A stretch of 51,661 bases of DNA from Gammaproteobacteria bacterium (lineage in GTDB: Bacteria > Pseudomonadota > Gammaproteobacteria > HK1), in contig JAJDUQ010000344.1 of assembly GCA_022826505.1 (NCBI GenBank), positions 1 to 51,661 on the forward strand, written 5' to 3'. This document shows positions 16,368 to 24,721 of this stretch, piece after piece. Position numbers and translations under genes: made by a program. The notes beneath the pieces were generated by a model that made no database searches, was not told the origin of the DNA, and worked only from the letters and a program-made list of their open reading frames with translations. Each line of letters begins with the position of its first letter. The stretch's first letter is position 1.

Positions 16368-16411
16368 GATGGCTTCTCCTGGTTCTCGAAACGCCTTCGG
16401 CCTGGCTCGGC

Positions 16412-17575
16412 TCAAGCAGCGACGACGGGGATCTGCATGGGTGCGATGGGATCGGTCAGCAGATCGGGATCACTGTCGGTGATCGCCCAGTTGTCCTCCG
16501 CGTTGAGAAAGCCGAGGTGGTTGGCGAAGTTGGGATTGCACGCAAACACCATGCCCTTGCGGAAGGTGACGTCCTCGAAGGCGGCAAGCGAGGGGTACTC
16601 CGTCGTCTCGCAGCCGACCCCGTGCCCGACCCGGCCGACCCCCATGGTCTCGAGTCCGCGTTCGGCGAGATACCGGTCGACGACCGCGATGAGGTCACGC
16701 GGGGACAGACCGGGCCGCAGCGTCATGTTGCAGTCGTGGCGCAGCTTCATCATCCACTCGTAGAATTCGGCGAGCTCCTGCGACGGCTCGCCCACCGATG
16801 CGGTTCGCGCCATGTCGCAACAGTAGCCCCTGTAGGTGACGCCGCAGTCGAACCCGAGCGTATCTCCCTTGCGCACCACGCGGTCGGTCGGCAGCAGGCA
16901 GATCCCTCCCGTCGACGGGCCGGAGACGACGCACATCAGGGTCAGGTCCTCCGCGCCCTTCTCGAACAGACGGGTGCGCAGCCTGACCGCGATCTCGTTC
17001 TCCGTCATCCCGGCGTGCACCTCCTCGAAGATCTCCTTCTCCGCCTGTGCGGTGATCTGCGAGGCCCTGCGCATGTATTCGATCTCGCGCGGGGACTTGA
17101 TGACTCGCACGTCCAGGATGATCTGTGCCGCATCGACGAACTCGGCCTCCGGCAGGCCCTTCATGATCTCGTTCAATGCGACGACATTGGTGCCCAGATA
17201 CTGCTCGCGACCCAGCTCCGCGCCGATTCGCGCCTTGCCCAGTCCCATGGACCTGAGCGTATCGACGATTAACTCCGGGTGCCCCGTCAGCCCGCCGATG
17301 GTCTTGATTCTTTCGATGTAAGTGGTCTGCTCGACCTGCATGACTTCGAACGGCATCGTGATCAGGACCGGATCATCATCCTTGGGCAGGATGAACATGT
17401 AGGAGCGGATCTTGTCGATGGGGTTCTGACAGGACCGGTGACCCGAAAAATAGGCGTAGTTGAGCTTCTCGGTAATGAAGAGGGCATCGAGGTTCTGCCC
17501 GGCCATCAGGGCCCGCGTCCTGGCATATCGGTTCTCGAACTCCTCCTTCGGAAAATCGGGATATTCCGGCGTCAT
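16412..17575 (-). CDS. M24 (creatinase/prolidase-fold) hydrolase, possibly ectoine-hydrolase-like
   Basis: 387 residues. The N-terminal creatinase-like domain (FENRYARTRALMAGQNLDALF) is followed by the pita-bread domain with GFDCGVTYRGYCCDMART (both Asp ligands), VGHGVGCETTEYPS (His) and AEDNWAITD (Glu). The expected GMVFxxEP motif reads GMVFACNP, so one Glu ligand is replaced by Asn. This suggests a non-metal creatinase/EutD-like mechanism or altered metal use. It is transcribed towards the broken ehuB-like gene with a DoeB-like enzyme nearby, as EutD/DoeA pairs with EutE/DoeB, but the sequence is not a close DoeA match. The start ATG has AAAGGA 6 nt upstream; an operator-like word lies about 45 nt further up. 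Confidence 0.78.
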   Translation of the reverse strand: MTPEYPDFPKEEFENRYARTRALMAGQNLDALFITEKLNYAYFSGHRSCQNPIDKIRSYMFILPKDDDPVLITMPFEVMQVEQTTYIERIKTIGGLTGHPELIVDTLRSMGLGKARIGAELGREQYLGTNVVALNEIMKGLPEAEFVDAAQIILDVRVIKSPREIEYMRRASQITAQAEKEIFEEVHAGMTENEIAVRLRTRLFEKGAEDLTLMCVVSGPSTGGICLLPTDRVVRKGDTLGFDCGVTYRGYCCDMARTASVGEPSQELAEFYEWMMKLRHDCNMTLRPGLSPRDLIAVVDRYLAERGLETMGVGRVGHGVGCETTEYPSLAAFEDVTFRKGMVFACNPNFANHLGFLNAEDNWAITDSDPDLLTDPIAPMQIPVVAA

Positions 17576-17618
17576 CGTTCATCCTTTGCGGTGGAGAGAT
17601 CTCAGCGCACGGAGAAAA

Positions 17619-17633
17619 GATATATCATATATT
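17619..17633. promoter_or_regulatory. Operator-like word, copy 2
   Basis: GATATATCATATATT, identical over 15 bases to 11612-11626, located about 45 bp upstream of the M24 hydrolase start. AT-rich islands of this kind are rare in this GC-rich window. The position fits an operator or -10 overlap for the M24-ehuB operon. Confidence 0.6.
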
Positions 17634-17727
17634 CTATGAAACACAAGGCAGGTTTGGACATTTCGCCGATTTGCGAAGCGAGGGCGGGGGGATGCCGGGC
17701 TCGGCAAGGCGAAGGCAGCCGAACCGC

Positions 17728-19551
17728 CTACCCCATCACCTTCTCGGACCGCCTCCGCGCGAACTCCGCGACCAGGATGAGCGACGTGACGAACAACAGC
17801 ACCACCGTAGAGACCGCGGTCACCATCGGGTTGAGCTTGAAGATGGCGTCGACCCACATCTGCTTGGGCAGGGTCGGGGTCTGGCCTCCACTCACGAAGA
17901 GCGCGATGGTGAGTTCGTCGAGCGAGATCACGAAGGCGAACAGGAAGGCAGCGATCAGCCCCGGCAGGATGAGCGGGAAGGTGACGTGCCACAACGTGCG
18001 CATCTTCGACGCGCCGAGGCTCCAGGCCGCCTGGTCGAGCCGGGTGTCGTAGTTCTTGAGCACCGCCATGATGGTCACCACCACGAACGGCACCGAGATC
18101 ACGGTGTGTCCGAGCACGAGCCCGAGTGTGGTCCCCACCAGGCCGATCTGCGCGAAGGTGTAGAAGAGCGCGACCGCGATGATGATGTGCGGAATGATGA
18201 CCGGCGCCAGGATGGCCGCGAACATCACCCCCTTGCCCCGCATCTGGTGCCGGGTCATGACGAAGGCGGCCGGGACCCCGAGCAGCATCGCGAGTCCGGC
18301 CGAGGTCAGGGCGACCACGAACGAGCGGATCATCGCCCCGACGTAGATCGGATCGGTGAGGAACATCTCGTAGTTGTGGAAGGTGAACCCGATCGGCGGC
18401 CAGCTTATGAACGCGGCCTCGGAGAACGACATCGGGATCACGAAGAACGAGGGTGCGACGAGGTAGACGAGCACCGTGATACCGGTGGCCCAGAGCACCT
18501 TGCGCGACAGGGTGGCGCGCGGCCGGTCCGCCCTCGGCGCGCGCACCGTCTCCAGCAGGTCGCTGAAGAGGTCGCAGATCCAGCCCATCAGCGCGATGAG
18601 GCGCGCGCCCACCCAAGCCCCGAATCGCGCGATGACGCCCGCCGGGCGTTCCGCCTCGCCGCCGATGCCCCCGGTGCTCGACATGGTGGACAGGCCGAAG
18701 AGCCGGTCGTAGAGGAAGAACACCGCGAGCGTGGTGCCGAGCAGCAGCACCGAGACCGCGCCGGAGAAGCTCCAGTTCAGAAGCTCCTCCATCTGCTGGA
18801 TGATGACCTGCGCCATCATGATCTCGCGCCCGCTCCCCAGCAGGGCCGGGGTGATGAAGAACCCGAGCGCGACGATGAACACGAGCAGGCCGCTCGACGC
18901 CACCCCCGGCAGCGAGAGCGGGAAGTACACCCGCCAGAACGACTGCCCGCCCCGCGCCCCCAGCGAGCTCGCGGCCAGGCTCAGGTTCTGGTCAATGTTG
19001 CGCATCACCGCCAGCATGGTCACGATGGCAAGCGGCATCAGCGCGTGCACCATGCCGATCATCACCCCCGCGAAGTTGTAGATGAGCTTCACGGGGGCGT
19101 CGGTGATCCCCAGGGCCTGCAGCCATTCATTGACCGCGCCGCGGCGCCCCAGCAGCACCATCCAGGCGAAGGTGCGCACCAGGAAGCTGGTCCAGAACGG
19201 CATCAGCACCCACAGGATCAGCATGTTGCGGGTGCGCACGCGGGCGGTGGCGAGGAGGTAGGCGACGGGGTAGCCGGCCACCACGCAGAGCAGCGTGGTC
19301 CACGCCGCGATGTTGAACGTGATGCCCAGCACCTTGACGTAGACCGCGGAGTCGAGCAGACGCGAGTAGTGCTGGGCGGTGAGCGCGCCGTCGGCGTCGA
19401 CCAGGCTGAGCCAGAGGAGCTGCGCGACCGGGAAGACGAACAGCACCGCGAGAAACACGAGCACCGGCAGCAGCGGTGCGAGGGGGCGCCATCCGGAGCG
19501 CCGGCGGTCCGCGCGCTCCGACGACAGCACCGGTATCGAGACCGTCTTCAT
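17728..19551 (-). CDS. Fused PotB-PotC type ABC transporter permease
   Basis: 607 residues, twice the usual permease length. The first half (about 1-290) has the EAA-type loop SLGARGGQSFWRVYFPLSLP. A linker of about 60 residues follows, then the second half (about 350-607) has its own loop SLGASKMRTLWHVTFPLILP. The halves resemble PotB/PotC-like spermidine/putrescine/thiosulfate permeases respectively. One polypeptide would therefore supply both membrane subunits. The ATG overlaps the ATPase stop (GCATGA), so translation is coupled. The substrate is a cation or polyamine-like compound by family only. Confidence 0.87.
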   Translation of the reverse strand: MKTVSIPVLSSERADRRRSGWRPLAPLLPVLVFLAVLFVFPVAQLLWLSLVDADGALTAQHYSRLLDSAVYVKVLGITFNIAAWTTLLCVVAGYPVAYLLATARVRTRNMLILWVLMPFWTSFLVRTFAWMVLLGRRGAVNEWLQALGITDAPVKLIYNFAGVMIGMVHALMPLAIVTMLAVMRNIDQNLSLAASSLGARGGQSFWRVYFPLSLPGVASSGLLVFIVALGFFITPALLGSGREIMMAQVIIQQMEELLNWSFSGAVSVLLLGTTLAVFFLYDRLFGLSTMSSTGGIGGEAERPAGVIARFGAWVGARLIALMGWICDLFSDLLETVRAPRADRPRATLSRKVLWATGITVLVYLVAPSFFVIPMSFSEAAFISWPPIGFTFHNYEMFLTDPIYVGAMIRSFVVALTSAGLAMLLGVPAAFVMTRHQMRGKGVMFAAILAPVIIPHIIIAVALFYTFAQIGLVGTTLGLVLGHTVISVPFVVVTIMAVLKNYDTRLDQAAWSLGASKMRTLWHVTFPLILPGLIAAFLFAFVISLDELTIALFVSGGQTPTLPKQMWVDAIFKLNPMVTAVSTVVLLFVTSLILVAEFARRRSEKVMG

Positions 19552-20660
19552 GCCGGGCTCGAAGCGCCGTCGACGGGCAGTACGACGGTGCTCTGGCGGT
19601 CGAATCCGAAGCGCACCGCTTCATCCTGGGCAAAGCGCGGGAGGCGGTGGTGGGTGAGCGACGTGGCCGACACCTCGGTGCCGTCGGAGAGCGTCGCGTA
19701 GTGCTTGGTCACCTGGCCGACCAGGATCACGTCCTGAAGCGTGGCGCTCAGGGCATTGTCGGCCGTCTCCTCGCCTTCGAGGAGGCGCACGCTCTCCGGA
19801 CGCACCATGAACTTGACCGGCTGTCCTTCCGCGATGCCGTCTCGGGCGGGGGCTTCGATGCGGGCGCCGTCGGGACCGTCCATGTGCAACACGCCGTCGC
19901 GAATCCGGCGCACGGTGGCATCGAGCAGATTCGACTCGCCCAGGAAGTCCGCCGCGAAGACCGTTTCGGGATGGAAATAGAGCCCGTCCGGGGTGTCGAG
20001 CTGCACGATTTGGCCCTGGTCCATGAGGCAGATCCGATCCGACATGACCAGCGCCTCCTCCTGATCGTGGGTCACGTAGAGCACCGTGATCCCCTGGTCG
20101 CGGTGCAGGCGCCGGATCTCGAGCTGGAGCTGCTCGCGGAGCTTCTTGTCGAGCGCGCCGAGCGGCTCGTCCATGAGAATGATGGGCGGTCGGTAGACCA
20201 TGCACCGGGCGAGCGCGATGCGCTGCTGCTGGCCGCCGGAGAGCTGCCGCGGATGACGGCCCCCGACCCCGGGGAGCTGCACCACGTCGAGCACGCGCTC
20301 GACCTCGCTGCGGATCGTCGCCTCGTTCTCCTTGCGCATGCGCAGCGGGAACGCGATGTTCTCGTACACCGTCATGTGCGGGAACAGCGCGTAGTTCTGG
20401 AACACCATGCCCAGATCGCGCCTGTGGGGCGGCATGTAGGTGCAGAGCCGCCCGTCGATACGCACCTCGCCGCGTTCGGGCTGGATGAGGCCGGCGATCA
20501 GCATCAGCATCGTGGTCTTGCCCGAGCCGGAGGGCCCGAGCAGGGTGAGGAACTCGCCCTCGCGCATGTCGACGTCGGCGCCTGCGAGCGCGACGACCGG
20601 ACCGTAGGTCTTGCGCAGGTCGCGGATCTGTAGCTTGTAGCCGGGGCTGGTCATGAGCAT
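19548..20660 (-). CDS. PotA-like ABC transporter ATP-binding protein
   Basis: 370 residues. The ATPase domain shows GPSGSGKTTML (Walker A), VFQNYALFPHMTVYENI (Q-loop), RQLSGGQQQRIALARC (signature) and LMDEPLGALD (Walker B). A C-terminal TOBE-type domain follows from about residue 270, with KFMVRPESVRLLEGEE. This is typical of polyamine/iron/thiosulfate-class importers. The protein could start at 20660 or at the second Met (20654). It overlaps the downstream fused permease by 4 nt. The binding protein gene lies upstream beyond a 313-bp spacer that contains two palindromic repeats. Confidence 0.92.
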   Translation of the reverse strand: MLMTSPGYKLQIRDLRKTYGPVVALAGADVDMREGEFLTLLGPSGSGKTTMLMLIAGLIQPERGEVRIDGRLCTYMPPHRRDLGMVFQNYALFPHMTVYENIAFPLRMRKENEATIRSEVERVLDVVQLPGVGGRHPRQLSGGQQQRIALARCMVYRPPIILMDEPLGALDKKLREQLQLEIRRLHRDQGITVLYVTHDQEEALVMSDRICLMDQGQIVQLDTPDGLYFHPETVFAADFLGESNLLDATVRRIRDGVLHMDGPDGARIEAPARDGIAEGQPVKFMVRPESVRLLEGEETADNALSATLQDVILVGQVTKHYATLSDGTEVSATSLTHHRLPRFAQDEAVRFGFDRQSTVVLPVDGASSPA

Positions 20661-20775
20661 GAACCGGTCGACGAGTCACACGGCGGCGGGGGTCCCCACC
20701 ACTGCTGGCAATGGTCCCGAAAGCCTTCCACGGTCAAGGATCCTGCTTCCGCGGTCGCATCGGGAACGTGTGCAG

Positions 20776-20795
20776 GGGCGACGCATGCGTCGCCC
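20776..20795. repeat. REP-like perfect palindrome, copy 1
   Basis: GGGCGACGCATGCGTCGCCC is a perfect 20-bp inverted repeat, 53 bp from a near-identical copy. The sequence style matches dispersed extragenic palindromes found in many GC-rich proteobacteria. Confidence 0.75.
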
Positions 20796-20828
20796 TTGGG
20801 GTCGGGCATCGGCACTTGCGGGCTCCCC

Positions 20829-20848
20829 GGGCGACGCATGTGTCGCCC
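20829..20848. repeat. REP-like palindrome, copy 2
   Basis: GGGCGACGCATGTGTCGCCC differs from copy 1 by one base, which leaves a G-T type mismatch near the centre. It is in the same spacer and same register, so the two may form a REP pair. Confidence 0.75.
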
Positions 20849-20973
20849 CTACGGTGACTCGTGTTCGCGCCAACCTCGCATCGACCAGTTGCAGGGAATT
20901 CCATACACGCGGAGGGCGCATGCGGGCACGGGTTGCCCCGTACCCGCAGCGGGGACTCATGCGCCGGCGCGCC

Positions 20974-22083
20974 CTATCCCACGAGCCACGCGTCGAACAG
21001 CTCGGTCGCCTTGTCCTTCTCCTTGCCCCAGAACACGTTGTCCGCCTTGTGCATCAGCGGCAGGAACTCGGGGTTGGTGGAGAGCACCTTGGCGCGCTCC
21101 GCGTCGATATACTCGTAGGCGTTCGGGTTCACCGGGCCGTAGGAGATGTGGGGCGCCTGCAGGGCCTGGGTCCGGGCGTTCGCGCAGAACGTGACGAACT
21201 CCTGCGCCGCCTCCATGTTGGGGGTGCCCCTGAGGATGCACCAGCCCTCGAAGTTGAAGATGCCCTCGTTCCACGAAATCGTGACCGGAGCCCCCCCGTC
21301 GATGGCGGCCTGGGCGCGTCCGTTCCACGTCGGGCAGATGTCGACCTCGCCGGTGCTCAGGAGCTGGGAGGTCTGCGCGCCGCCGGTCCACCAGATGTCG
21401 ATGTGCGGCTTGATCTTGTCGAGCGAGGCGAAGGCGCGATCGTAGCCATTGTTGCGAATCCAGTCGTACTCCTCGCCGGCCGGTACGCCGTCCGCGATCA
21501 GGGCCTCCTCGATGGTGTCGAAGGGGTGCTTGCGGATGGCCCGCACGCCGGGGATGCCCTCCACGTCCCAGAGGTCCTTCCAGCCCTGGTCGGGCGCGCG
21601 CGCCTTGGACGGATACACGTCGTTGCGGTAGGCGAGGACGGTGCCGTAGACGTCGACTCCCTGGAGGTACTCGGTCTTGAACTCGTCCGGGATCTCCTGC
21701 ACGTCGGGGTGGTCGCGGTTGGCGAGCTTCTCCAGGTAGTTCGCATCGCGCAGCAGGTTGTGCGCCGCCTCGCTCAGCAGGGCGCAGTCCCAGGTGTAGG
21801 TCCCGGTGTCGACCATCGCCTTGATCTGCGAGGTGGGCTCGTGCTTGCCGATGACCCCGGTGACCTCGATCTTGCCGGCGAACTTCTTGTTGAAGGGCTC
21901 GTAGTACGCGGCGGCGTATGCCTTCACGTAGGGTCCGCCTGGGTCGCGCACCGTGAGCTTGGTCGCCGCTGCCGCCTTGCGCGGAGTGAGGATGGTGGGG
22001 AATGCGACCGCCGCTGCCGCAGCGCCGGTACCGGCGAGGACCCGCCGGCGGCTGACCGTGCTGGACTTGGTTGCCTTGGTCAT
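20974..22083 (-). CDS. PotD-like ABC transporter substrate-binding protein (TAT exported)
   Basis: 369 residues. The N terminus has a twin-arginine type signal (SRRRVLAGTGAAAAAVAFPT). The mature part shows the spermidine/putrescine-class pattern: LTVRDPGGPYVKAYAAAYYE, WDCALLSEA, YGTVLAYRNDVYPSKA, GWKDLWDVEGIPG, DICPTWNGRAQAAID and YGPVNPNAYEYI. The start (22081-22083) follows a strong GGAGGAAGAATC. The first gene of the operon, it delivers the ligand to the fused permease and PotA-like ATPase. The ligand could be a polyamine, opine or other cationic compound. Confidence 0.88.
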   Translation of the reverse strand: MTKATKSSTVSRRRVLAGTGAAAAAVAFPTILTPRKAAAATKLTVRDPGGPYVKAYAAAYYEPFNKKFAGKIEVTGVIGKHEPTSQIKAMVDTGTYTWDCALLSEAAHNLLRDANYLEKLANRDHPDVQEIPDEFKTEYLQGVDVYGTVLAYRNDVYPSKARAPDQGWKDLWDVEGIPGVRAIRKHPFDTIEEALIADGVPAGEEYDWIRNNGYDRAFASLDKIKPHIDIWWTGGAQTSQLLSTGEVDICPTWNGRAQAAIDGGAPVTISWNEGIFNFEGWCILRGTPNMEAAQEFVTFCANARTQALQAPHISYGPVNPNAYEYIDAERAKVLSTNPEFLPLMHKADNVFWGKEKDKATELFDAWLVG

Positions 22084-22559
22084 GATTCTTCCTCCGTTGA
22101 TTGAGTTGTGACGGGTGTTCCGTTCTCGCCTTCCCGAGTACGGGCTTGGCGCTTGTCGTTCGACGACCCACGGAAGCGAACGCGGAGCCGGCGGTGTCCG
22201 CTGAGATGAAGGCGGCCGGGCTGGCCCGGCGAATCGTCAAGCCTGCGAATGCGCCCCGACGTCCGTTCGACCGGCCGCCGCCATCTCTGCGCCATCGCGT
22301 CGCGAACGGGCCGGATATCCGGATCGGACCGGGTGATCACCTGCCCACCGCCGATGTCGTCGGCTGCCCGTAGCGTCAGGCGATTCCACCGAAGGGCGCA
22401 CTTCATGGTAGCTTCGCCCGCCCTCGGGAACAACGACGCCAACACGACGTGACGTCGACACGCCCCGGAATCCAGCCAGTGGCTCGACAAGAGCGTGGAT
22501 CCGCAAACGTAGCCTCTCCCATGGACATGCCCTCTCTGCCGCGGCCAATCGGACGATAA
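22084..22559. other. Intergenic region upstream of the PotD-like gene and the DraG-like gene
   Basis: 476 bp between divergent transcription units. Open frames exist but none has codon pattern, motifs or a ribosome site that I can support. Promoters for both directions presumably lie here. Confidence 0.4.
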
Positions 22560-22685
22560 CGAGAAGTACTGTATCTCCCCGCCGGCGGCCATACTGTGGT
22601 GCTTGGCACTGCCGGCAGCGGCAAGACGACACTGGCGATTCTTCGCTCCCTCTACTTGTCCGACCCGTCCATCGAAGAGGCGCGA
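22560..22685 (+). pseudogene. P-loop scar of a UvrD-like helicase in frame with the next gene
   Basis: After a TAA (22557-22559) the frame reads REVLYLPAGGHTVVLGTAGS then GKTTLAILRSLYLSDPSIE, a Walker A segment in the style of UvrD-type helicase N termini. It continues in frame without a stop into the ADP-ribosylglycohydrolase at 22689. No other helicase motif (Walker B, motifs III-VI) is present. It is therefore best seen as the first 40 or so codons of a helicase whose remainder was deleted or replaced. A GTG at 22596 could still start a 592-residue fusion. Confidence 0.5.
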
Positions 22686-22688
22686 CCG

Positions 22689-24374
22689 ATGCCCGATAGC
22701 AGCGAAAGCCCCGCACGCAAACCGGTGGCACCGCTCGCCAAGGCCGAGGGGGCCTTGCTCGCGCTCGCAGCCGGCGACGCCCTGGGCTGGCCTCAGGAGA
22801 TCCCGCGAAACACTCGAAGCAGCCGGGCGGACACTCGGGCGCACGTCGAGTTCGAGGAGTGGACACGACGCGGCGGCGGACGATTCCATCCCTACGAAGA
22901 AGTCATCCGTTCCGGCGAATACAGCGACGATACGCAGCTCACCCTCGCAGTCGCTCGCAGCAGGACGAACCATGGCCCGTCATGGTGGAAGGCGTTCACC
23001 CGGACAGAGCTTCCGCTTTGGATTCTGTACGAGCGCGGGGGTGGGGGAGCCACGAAGCGCGCCGCCAATGCGTGGGCCGGCGGCAGTCCACCATGGAAGT
23101 CGGGCAAGAGGGAGAACGTCCGCCGGTACTTCGAGGCGGGTGGCAACGGAGTCGCCATGCGGGTTCTCCCGCATGCGCTGTTTCTCGCGGAACTGGACGA
23201 CCCGGCCACTCTCATGCACGACGTGGTTCTCGATGGAACGGCCACGCATGGCCATCCGCGTGCCCTCGTCGGGGCGACCGCCTATGCGTACGCCGCATGG
23301 TCGTTGGCACGCTTGAGCGGCACGCTTCGGTTCGGCGAGCTGCTGGATACGCTACTCGACGAGGCATCCGCGTGGAGCGCATTTCCGTCAGCGACTCGGA
23401 ATGGCGGCTCGTGGTTCGAGGCCGCCGATAACGCGACTGCGATGCAGTATGGCCGAATCTGGGATCAGACGGCTCGCGAGATGCGCGAATTGCTCGAGAC
23501 GGCGCGCAAGGGGCTCCGAGCCGGCGCGCTGGCGGATGACCATTCGATCTTGAAGGATCTTGGATGTTTCGGTCGCGCCAAGGGGGCAGGCACCAGCAGC
23601 GTGGCCGGAGCCGCATACCTTGCCGCACGGCATGCGGCACAGCCGGTGCAGGGAATCCTGAGACCAGCTTTCGAGAAAGGTGCGGACACCGACACCCTTG
23701 CCGCGATGGCTGGTGGACTGTTGGGTTGCCTTGCCGGGGTCGACTGGCTCCCGCAACCCTGGCTTCAAGTGCAGGATTCGGAGTATCTGAGGAACATCGC
23801 GTCCAGAGTGGCACAAGGGCCGGCAGGTGCATCGGAGAGGTCAATCGAACCGTTGGTGCGCCCTCAGTCGATACTCTCGGACTTGGCCATGAACGGAAAC
23901 CGGGAGATTGGACTCGGCGGTACGACGCGGGCCGTGGCGGCGCCCGGACACAATCTGAAACCTCTGGGCAAGACCGTCACGGTGCGTGCGTGGCGACTCG
24001 AGACCACGGAAGGCCAGACCATGTACGTTACGAAGGTCGGCCGTTTGCCCAGCGATTCGCGTGAACCGGTACGGTCGGAACGGCATGCGCGCAACGACTC
24101 GCAACATATCCATCGCTCCGCATCCGACGATGGCGTGACGCCGACCACCGGTCCCGCCCCGGACCCCAGGAACGTGCTCTACGAGGCGTTTTGCCAACAA
24201 TTGCGCTCCCTGTTGAAGTCCGCCGGCGAGTTGAAGCCCACGGAGGTCGGAGAGGGCCTCGGTCTCGTTCGAAGCCAGGCCACGGACTGGCTGAAGCGCG
24301 CCGAGCAAGACGGACACGTTGAACGGGCCTCCAAACGTTCGACCAAGATCAGGCTGCCGCCCCCGTTGCTGTAG
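22689..24374 (+). CDS. ADP-ribosylglycohydrolase (DraG/ARH-like) with C-terminal winged helix
   Basis: 561 residues from ATG 22689 (GAAGAGG about 9 nt upstream). The catalytic domain (about 15-360) has AAGDALGWPQE, EYSDDTQLTLAV (Asp80-Asp81-Thr82), GGNGVAMRVLPHALF, THGHPRALVGATAYA and KGADTDTLAAMAGGLLG (Asp333, Asp335). These are the magnesium and ADP-ribose ligands of ARH enzymes. A middle region of unknown type follows. Residues about 495-560 form a winged-helix-like end (YEAFCQQLRSLLKSAGELKP then VRSQATDWLKRAEQDGHVER). It would remove ADP-ribose from modified macromolecules. The added wHTH suggests nucleic-acid targeting. It lies beside NYN and NERD genes. Confidence 0.85.
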   Translation: MPDSSESPARKPVAPLAKAEGALLALAAGDALGWPQEIPRNTRSSRADTRAHVEFEEWTRRGGGRFHPYEEVIRSGEYSDDTQLTLAVARSRTNHGPSWWKAFTRTELPLWILYERGGGGATKRAANAWAGGSPPWKSGKRENVRRYFEAGGNGVAMRVLPHALFLAELDDPATLMHDVVLDGTATHGHPRALVGATAYAYAAWSLARLSGTLRFGELLDTLLDEASAWSAFPSATRNGGSWFEAADNATAMQYGRIWDQTAREMRELLETARKGLRAGALADDHSILKDLGCFGRAKGAGTSSVAGAAYLAARHAAQPVQGILRPAFEKGADTDTLAAMAGGLLGCLAGVDWLPQPWLQVQDSEYLRNIASRVAQGPAGASERSIEPLVRPQSILSDLAMNGNREIGLGGTTRAVAAPGHNLKPLGKTVTVRAWRLETTEGQTMYVTKVGRLPSDSREPVRSERHARNDSQHIHRSASDDGVTPTTGPAPDPRNVLYEAFCQQLRSLLKSAGELKPTEVGEGLGLVRSQATDWLKRAEQDGHVERASKRSTKIRLPPPLL

Positions 24375-24721
24375 GCACTGGTCGCTTGCATGGAAAAACC
24401 GGCCATTCGTCGAATCCGGTCCAGGCTTGCCGGTTGTTCCCTGCGCGACAGCAGGGGCGGGGCCCCCGACCATGGTCGGCTTTCACGGCAAACCATCACC
24501 ACACGATGCACGGGAGGACGTGAGGTGAACGCCGAGGTGCGATGACCACCTCGTCGAGCCTCGGTTGTTTGCGCAGTACGTGCTCCAGTTCGGCCAGCGC
24601 GCACTACTGGCCTGCCCGCGCCACGATCCGCATCCGACAAACTCGAGGCGGTTCAAGTCGCTCCGTGTTCATATTCATGGATGGCATCGTTCACCGCGCA
24701 AGCAGACGAGCACCGCGCCAA
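24375..24721. other. Convergent intergenic region
   Basis: 347 bp between the convergent DraG-like and NYN genes. On the minus strand a short protein-like stretch (CALAELEHVLRKQPRLDEVV) is interrupted upstream by TAG, perhaps a remnant, but I cannot name it. No clear terminator hairpin was found. Confidence 0.4.

Larger units (their letters stand above)
20661..20973. other. Spacer inside the polyamine-type ABC operon, holding two palindromes
   Basis: 313 bp without a supportable gene. It contains the repeats at 20776-20795 and 20829-20848 and nothing else I can recognise. A stable RNA hairpin here could reduce read-through from the abundant binding-protein message to the ATPase and permease genes. 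Confidence 0.5.

Noticed and set aside
20776-20848. CRISPR array
   Set aside because: Only two palindromic copies, no regular spacers and no cas genes.
24530-24650. Minus-strand protein-like stretch CALAELEHVLRKQPRLDEVV interrupted by TAG
   Set aside because: Too short to identify. The stop is TAG, not TGA, and there is no SECIS-type hairpin evidence, so it was not treated as a selenoprotein.
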